Shown here piece by piece: positions 26,201 through 35,200 of a stretch of DNA of 64,000 nucleotides; positions within the stretch are counted from its first letter, which is position 1, and each line of letters begins with the position of its first letter. Location: NCBI GenBank assembly GCA_949126835.1, contig OX421498.1:28997081-29061080 (forward strand), read 5' to 3'. The position numbers and the translations under genes were made by a program. Under the pieces are notes generated by a model. It had not been told where the DNA came from. It did no database searches and worked only from the letters and a program-made list of their open reading frames with translations. The stretch comes from Anisus vortex (taxonomy: Eukaryota > Mollusca > Gastropoda > Planorbidae).

Positions 26201-29200
26201 ATATGGCCATGGAAACTGTTAATTCTCACTTCACTAGCTTATTTTCCATTTTAAAAAAAATAAACATGTTCATGTTTCTAGTGCTCCATATCTTTTACCC
26301 AGGAAAACTAAATTAAAATATTTATTTAATTACACAGTTTGAGCAAAATAAATCTTTTCTTTATAGAATATCTCATCATTACTAAGCAAGTGACATGGCT
26401 ACCTTCTGTGATAAATCCCATTATCTTCATCTGATAAGGAACTTTTTATTTTTATAAGTATCACTTATTCTGCTAATTGAATGAAACAACTCCTAATACA
26501 ATAAAAGCCAGAGAAGTAAGATACTTTGAGAGGATTGTTACCTTTGTAGACCAAATCCTGAGCTTAAAATCTCTGCATACTGTAAAAATATAAATGTCCC
26601 CTTGGAAGGTAACTAACTCTAAGCTGATAGCTGTTTCTCCAGAAGGCTGGTTTCCCCTTTACAAAGACAAGGGAAAAAAAGGACAATGTTAATTTTGTTA
26701 CCAACAATAAGTGTTGTGTTTTTGCAAATAATGTTTTTATAACTAAATTCTTACAATTCTTCATTGACTATCTTCATTACATCTTAAATATGTTTATATT
26801 TACTATTCCAAATTTTATGTCAGCTAATACAATTATAGAATATTATAAATATTGTTGCACAATCACAAAATAAAGGTGTTGAAGACACATTTTATGTTTA
26901 ATTTTTGATTTTGTTGTAGATTTGTATGATCTGGTAGAAAGTGTCAATACATCTGTTTTACAAGATTACTTTGATGAGCTCAGAAAATCTTACCTCATGG
27001 CACCAGGAATCAAACCAGTCCAAAGCTTTTTCATAACTGAAGAGCAAGACAATTCTTGTTGGATAACAACACCTAGAGAGAACCATGAAAAATAAAACAC
27101 TAGTGTTACTTCAACTAGAGTTTATATATCAAGGAAAAGCAAGGCAAAATGCACTGGGGATGCATATACAAAACATTAAAATAGCTGATGAACATGAATT
27201 GATTTAATATGCATTTTGAATGTATTTTTACTCAGCAAAGTTGAGGAAATACTGTTACTTATTTAAAATGTAACAGGAATATAAAAAAATGTGAACCAAC
27301 AAAGATGTTTAAAATAGAGTGCAGCAGCAAGAAAGACACACAAAATGTTGGAGTTGAACTTTATGCTTTAAAATTTACCTGCTATTTCAAAAGGTTGGAT
27401 TTTATGCTGTGAAACTTACTTGCTATTCCCAAAGGTGACAATTTATGCTGTGAAACTTACTTGCTATTCCCAAAGGTAGCATTTTATGGTCTGAAACTTA
27501 CTTGCTATTCCCAAAGGTGACAATTTATGGTCTGAAACTTACTTGCTATTCCCAAAGGTAGCATTTTATGGTCTGAAACTTACTTGCTATTCCCAAAGGT
27601 GACAATTTATGCTGTGAAACTTACTTGCTATTCCCAAAGGTAGCATTTTATGGTCTGAAACTTACTTGCTATTCCCAAAGGTGACAATTTATGGTCTGAA
27701 ACTTACTTGCTATTCCCAAAGGTGACAATTTATGCTGTGAAACTTACTTGCTATTCCCAAAGGTGACAATTTATGGTCTGAAACTTACTTGCTATTCCCA
27801 AAGGTGACAATTTATGCTGTGAAACTTACTTGCTATTCCCAAAGGTAGCATTTTATGGTCTGAAACTTACTTGCTATTCCCAAAGGTGACAATTTATGGT
27901 CTGAAACTTACTTGCTATTCCCAAAGGTGACAATTTATGCTGTGAAACTTACCTGCTATTCCCAAAGGTGGCATTTTGATCAACAGGATTCCTCCACTGT
28001 TGTTGGAAAGTGCAAAGATAGCATGGCCATCGCTTGTAATACTGCTGGCGCCAAATAAGAAATGGCTGCTGATGGTGCCCCCGGGCGTCAACAGATATTG
28101 GTTTTTGGTGTCATCGGGCAATGAGGCATCATAAAATATGGAGGACAGATTTTGCTCAGACAGAAAAAATGTATTCTGGTGGTAGAGAGAAAGACAATTT
28201 TTTAAATTTAAAATAGAGAAAAAAATATTACATTTTAAGTACAAAATTCTTTCCAGGTGCAGTACTTACATGGGCGCCCGCAGAAAATTTTCTAGGGGGG
28301 GGGGCAAAATATTTTTAGTAATGTTTTAATGTAGTTTTAATTTACTTAGCGCATTTGTATGGTGAACGAACGGACAGAACACTGAAGTAATTGTAGTACA
28401 CTGTAGTAATGAAGGGCATACTGTAGCAACACATTTTTTATTAGCACAATATATGTATATAATAGACGTAACCCATACAAAAAACCTTACTTTAAACAAA
28501 CAATATTACAATATTACAATATTACAACGTAAATTTATAATAAAATGTATTCTTTAAACAAGAACTGGAGTCGTCTGCAACCGCTACCAAACAAATCGAC
28601 AATTTTGTCCATAAACTCATTTTTGTTGCTGTTCACTTTGTCTCTATGTACTCACAACATGCACAACTTTGACAGACGTTCATCTGACATTGTAGATCTA
28701 AGCCATAGGTTTTCAACCTTTTTCGGCTCACCGCACCCTTTTAAAATCTTATCTACTTTTCGGCTTACCGCCCCCCAACTTAATTTTAATTAAACATATA
28801 TAGGCCTATAACTAATTCTAAAACAAATTTATTTGTATTATTAATTTAGAAATATAAGAGATTATTTAATAGCACTATATCATGTAATTTCTGTAATTAT
28901 TAATGTTTTAAATATAAACTCCTTAATTGGACAAAGCAATTAATGCAGGAAATGTTTATTTACAACTGTTTAACGTAAATTATTTTAATCCTCTAATAAT
29001 TAAATCTTGTTATGAATACCACAATGTTGAATGTATAAAAGAAATAATAATAATCAGTAAAATTTGTTATATCACAAAACAGAACTTGTTCGGCATCACT
29101 ATTGAATCAAACGTAGAAACATTTGTTAATTAAAGGGAGATAATTATTTCGTTTCATTTGAGCTAATATTTCTGTATTTTTTTCTTTTATAAAAAAAGAA

Positions 29201-32200
29201 TTAGTCTAATAGCATACATTTATAACTTTAAAATGATCAAACTGTAAAACGTATTTGAAAATTATATAAATATTATATGACTAAAGAATTTATATGTATA
29301 TTTATATGTATGTTTTTAAGCATTACAATAACTACTCAGTTTGTATGATTACTACGTATCTATACCAATTAACGAAGGCTTGAACATATATATTTTAAAG
29401 GATTCAAACGTATTAAAGGACATCTGGGTAAAACTGAGATCAAAATATCATTAATATTAACATGTGTTAGGTTAGGGCGAAAGTGAACGGTCAGCAGGGT
29501 TGACAGTCCGGTGAACCAACAATAGGACCAGCCAGCCGCACACCATATTTACCAAGACGCGTCACACAGCCATTTAGCAGGTTTCGTTACATTATATAAG
29601 AACAAAGGGGACCGCAGCGACTGCAAAAAGACAGAGGAATCTCCCTCTTGAGCATAGTTGGTATAAGATCTTTGCAAGAGGCACTATCAAGGCTGCAGGT
29701 GCTGTCATCTAGAGTCTATCCAGAGTCTCAGTGCGGTTTCAGAAGCGACTTATCCACTATAGACATGATCTCCTCCATTCGAATGCTACAATAGGTTCCG
29801 CGAGATGAATAAGCCATTATACATTGCTTTCGTTGATCTCACTAAAGCATTTGATATGGTCAGCAGAAGTGGACTCCTCAAACTCCTGGCAAAAATAGGA
29901 TTCCCTCCAAAACTGCTCTCTTCCATTGCCTGTTTTTTTTTTTAGAAAACCATGTGCACAGTGAAGTTTAATAAGAGCCCTTTGAAGTCCGCAGCGGTGT
30001 TAAACAAGACTGCGTACTTGCATCCACCTTGTTTGGAATATTCTTCTCGTGTCTACTGCACTATGCTTATGGAGACTGCAACGAGGGTGTCTACCTTCAC
30101 ACAAGCAGATCTGGAAAGCTCTTCAATCTAAACAGGCTCAAAGCCAAAATCTCAAGCAGTGTTCTCCTAGATGGGGAGATAAATAGTAGAATAGCTAAAG
30201 CCATGGGCACTATGGCAAGATTTAACAAAAAAAAAAATGAGTCTGGATGAACTCACTGCTCACACGCTCCACTAAGTCACTAGTTTATCGAACATGCGTT
30301 CTGATTACCCTGCTGTACGGCTGTGAGACATGGAGCACATATTGGAGGAGAGAAAACTGAACACCTTTTACCTTAGGTGTCTCAGACTCGTTTTAGATAT
30401 AAGATGGCAGGACAGGGTTTCAAACGCAGAGGTCCTACGAAGAGCAGAGTGTCAAGACATCCGTATTACTCTCAGTAACAGACGTCTCAGCTGGCTAGGT
30501 CATGTACGCCGAATGCCACAGGGTCGACTTCCACAGGACATTCTATATGGAACGTTAGCTTCGGGACAGAGACCTGCTGGACGTCCAAAACTGAGATTTG
30601 CGGATGTCTGCAAAAGAGATATGAAACAACTCCAAATTGACCCAAACAGTGGGGAGATCATGGCGCAGGATAGGCCCACTTGGAGGGCAGGAATCAAAGA
30701 AGGTTTCAGGCTTGCGGGAGAGGAGCGCGCCAGGAAAAAGACAGTGGAGAAAAATGTGATCCACTCCGCTACATTCAACTGCAGCAAGTGTGACCGTGCC
30801 TGTACGTCCAGGATTGGCCTCTTTAGCCAAATGAGGGCTTGCAAGGGAAATGAATCGTCTCTCGAGACGAAAAATGCCGACGAATGTGCTGAACGATCGC
30901 TCCACCGTACATGTTGTTGCTGGTAATGTTAGCAAAACTAGTAAGGCATACGGCAAGGTAACAAGTCGATGAAATTTTGGCTACTTTTGTATTCTCGCGT
31001 TTTCCAAAAATCAAACTAACTCAAGGCTTCACTATCTCAATTATCAATGTGGTATACCTGATTAATCCCCAAAGATAATGAGATCGATATGACAATGGAA
31101 GGAGTCACAGTTGTTACAATTAATTATAAATGTTTTAATTATTTTTTTTTTGTCTATTTTAGTCCAAATTTTTTTTATATCTATCAATCGGGGGGGGGGG
31201 GCACTTTTCCAGGGGGGGGCAAGTGCCCCCCCTTGCCCCCCCCTGCGGGCGCCCATGAGTACTTATTAAGAAAAAATATTCTTTGCAGATCCTTGAGGTG
31301 TATGGTTATTTAAATGCAATAAAGATTAAAGTTTTAAGGCAAAATTTTATTTGAAAATGTATAAAAATTGAACAAGCATCTGTTTTACATTTTATCACAA
31401 GTAGAATAACAATGTATCTCTCAATCAGACACTAAGAAATTAACAAAGTATACAAGGACACTGTGTGGTCCTTACTGAATTATCACCCATCTTGGACCCA
31501 GGCTCCTCATTAACTAACTCTCAGATCCCAATGCCACATCTCCTTAATAATAGAGCTCAAACCTCTATCCAGTTGAGTGCAATTTGGACCTCTTCCAAGT
31601 CACACTCTCTAGGTGCACATTTAAAATTACATGTGCAAAAGTTAAAAAATCATATGCACAACCCACTACAAGTCAAGTAGCACTAATTTGTGAAACTATT
31701 TTAACACCTGGACATTTACAGGACCTCCATCCCCACATGGGGAAATTTTAGTTCCTACAAAAAGCAGTGTCTAAAAAATAAGATAGTAGTAGCTATTGTT
31801 AATTTGGCCCAGACAACAAAAATATCTGTCAATAAATATATTTATGTTACTGGTTGAACTTTTCATTTCTGTGTTTCAACCAAACTACCTATTACAGGCA
31901 TGCCTACAATAACAGAAGAAGAGTAATGGAATTTTTTTTTAAAAAGAATACCGGTTTGGTGAGATGGCTTGGGTGAGGAAAGACCAGCCGATGGAAACTT
32001 GCAACTGTGGACACCAAAATAACAACATTGCTGTGCATCTCAAACACTGACACTTTAGGCAGAATGGGGGTGTCTCTGAATATGTAACGAACCATGTTGC
32101 CAGATAATGTTACATCTAAAGATTCTTCCACTATTTCTAGTACATCATGATAGCTTCTCCTTTAAAAAAAAAAGATAAATTAAATATTTATTTATAAAAA

Positions 32201-35200
32201 TATTTGAAATATTATAATTATTTTTAATTAGAGCTCCTGAATTTGTCCAAGAGTAAAACCTAAATTGAAGGAAGCTTTTATTAAGGAGAATATGAAAAAA
32301 AGTGACAAAGACAAGGCTACTAACTAACTGCATTACTGAACATTGAAGGCAGAATTAACCACCTTCACTTTACATTGTTTTCAAGTATTGTGCATCTACA
32401 GTTTAGTGTATATAGTCAGTAAAATTGGTTTTATCCGGAAATATAATTTGTGTATTTTTACTGAATTTACATCAGCTCTCTTTTCATTAGTAAAATATCT
32501 TAATTCTAGAAGTTGACTTGAGACTTTTTTTTTTAATTTAATAAAATTTTCCAAAAGCTCCTGAAATTTGCTTAGTGCAGCAACTACTCTGATTAAACTT
32601 TAATTTGGAATGCTCTCATAGAAAGAAACAATCTGGGAAATGACAAATGATGACAACCGCCCAATGGTAAAAATAGTTATGCAGCACAAAAAATATTTAA
32701 GGGGGTGGGGACATTTATTTTTCCCTACTTCAGTATTACAAATACTTCTTTTAAAAAACTAAATATTTTTAAACGATTTACCAGTAAATAAATCTGTTTC
32801 GAACACATGAGCCAGCTATTCCACTGTCCCTGTAAGAGTATCCTCCACAGCTTTCCGGGACTTTTATATCTTGGAGTGTACTTGCTGAGGCTCCTGTGGA
32901 GATAGAAAAAGATCATTTGAAAAAAATAATACATATTAACTCTTTTACGGCTGATTGACATATTTTTAGCTTAAAGCACTTTTAGACTTAAAGATTTAAG
33001 TCAAATTTTTTTTTTTATTAAAGATGCTTATACCCATCAGACTTTTAGTTTTGTAAGACAAATGTTAAAAGAATTAATTTATGATGAATAGCCTGTGACC
33101 AAGCCAGAAACATCTCTTTACTCATAAAATGTATGTTGGGACAAACTGATTTATTTGTAGGGGTAGATTGCAGAATTTAGGTTAGGTCTAATTTAGGGGT
33201 GAGCAATAATGAGGTCATGAGAGCCCCACTCTGGGATTTTTGTGTTATAAAGAACCACACTCCTAGACATAAGTAGGATAAGCTTAAACACAAAACAATA
33301 TAAAGAAAAACACAAAACAATATAAAGAAAAACACAAAACAATATAAAGAAAAACACAAAACAATATAAAGAAAAACACAAAACAATATAAAGAAAAACA
33401 CAAAACAATATAAAGAAAAACACAAAACAATATAAAGAAAAACACAAAACAATATAAAGAAAAACACAAAACAATATAAAGAAAAACACAAAACAATATA
33501 AAGAAAAACACAAAACAATATAAAGAAAAACACAAAACAATATAAAGAAAAACACAAAACAATATAAAGAAAAACACAAAACAATATAAAGAAAAACACA
33601 AAACAATATAAAGAAAAACACAAAACAATATAAAGAAAAACACAAAACAATATAAAGAAAAACACAAAACAATATAAAGAAAAACACAAAACAATATAAA
33701 GAAAAACACAAAACAATATAAAGAAAAACAAAAAACAATATAAAGAAAAACACAAAACAATATAAAGAAAAACACAAAACAATATAAAGAAAAACACAAA
33801 ACAATATAAAGAAAAACACAAAACAATATAAAAGACATCATTTTGTATAGACAATTTTTATTTGAACAACAAATGGTAATTGCTTACCTGCGTTAGCCCA
33901 CGAGTTTTGGGGTGTTATAGGAACGATTTTCAAATATCCATGGCAAATTCATACAAATTAAGTCATTAAATGTCTCGCAAGAGATATTTAGGCTTGAAAA
34001 AAATATATAAAATATTTTTGGACGCGATTTTTTAGTTTTTTTCTATTAATTTAACATAAACATCGCTATTTTGGCATTTTTGTCTTGTGACTTCACAGGA
34101 GAAGAGTTACCATCCCTAACCTATAAAACTAACAGATACTAACCATGCGCTATTAAAATGAATGAAATTTTAATAGCGCTTGGTTTGTATCGGTTAGTTT
34201 ATATAGGTTAGGGATGGTAACCCCATGACGACAATGGCCGAAATAACGTTGTTTTATGCTATATTAATAGTAAAAAAATCGCGAATACAAATATTTTTTT
34301 CTAAGTCTCAATATTGTTTGCGAGACATATAATGACTTGATTTGTCCAAATTTGGCATGGATCTTTAAAAATATTTCACAGAGAACCAAAAAACTCGTGG
34401 GCTAACGCAGGTAAACAATTACCCAACAAACTAATAAGGCCTAGCGTTTGGTAGCCATTAGCAACCATTAAAATTTCAAAAAATATACAAATAACTTTAA
34501 ATATATTAAAGCGCAATATTGATGTAGCTGATACTTCTATATAACATAAACACAAAACGGCTATACTTTGGTATAACTGGTTCTATTTTTTTTTTTAAGT
34601 TTCATATATCATTTTAAAGATCTTTTTATCCTGAATACGAATCCGTTGGTTTTATTGTGAGATTCCTTTTCTGTGATTTTTTATTTAATGTTGAATATTT
34701 GTTAATTTTGCATGTTTTATGAAATAATTTTACTTCCCTTGAGCACTTTGTGTTTTATTGTGTTACGTCCCTTTGGTTTGTTTATTTTTTTCACATTACA
34801 TGCACTGCACGCTTATCGGACCAGATTTGTAGCCATTATCGGTTAGTTTCTAAGCTTTCTAAGTATTTGTTAATCATTATTATCGGTTAGTTTCTAAGCT
34901 TTCTAAGTATTTGTTAATCATTATTATCTGTTAGTTTCTAAGCTTTCTAAGTATTTGTTAATCATTATTATCGGTTAGTTTCTAAGGTTAGGGAGAGCTT
35001 TGTAGTTTTTTTATTTGGCTATACAGAGCCAACCTGGCCATATCTTGGGACAGGAAGTATTAGGTTTTGGAGACGAGGATGACAGCATGGTGTCGTGATC
35101 TAGGGAATACGATTTGTTTCTTTTTTTTTCTTTTGTGCTATTTCTTATTAAATATGGTAAGATAAATTTTATTTTTTTATTGCTTCTAAGGAATTCTGAT

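Larger units (their letters stand above)
28269..31257 (-). mobile_element. hAT-like DNA transposon, 2.99 kb, with perfect 8-bp TSD
   Basis: Both ends are the inverted pair catgggcgcccgcag / ctgcgggcgcccatg, flanked by a perfect direct repeat agtactta (28261-28268 and 31258-31265). Poly-G tracts follow the left end and precede the right end. The interior contains, on the minus strand, a transposase relic with an hAT dimerisation motif (30885-30956), plus a second hAT-terminus-like segment near 28700-28790 (ggttttcaacctttttcggc) and a nested LINE. It lies in NUP160 intron 3. It is no longer coding-competent. Confidence 0.8.

Noticed and set aside
30330..30926. 198-codon plus-strand open frame as a host gene
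   Set aside because: It is the C-terminus of a dead LINE reverse transcriptase nested in an hAT element.
33177..33854. Three overlapping minus-strand open frames encoding hydrophobic FVFFFILFC repeats resembling a multi-pass membrane protein
   Set aside because: They are the three frames of one 22-bp minisatellite that happens to lack stops; open in all three frames with identical peptide repeats is an artefact.
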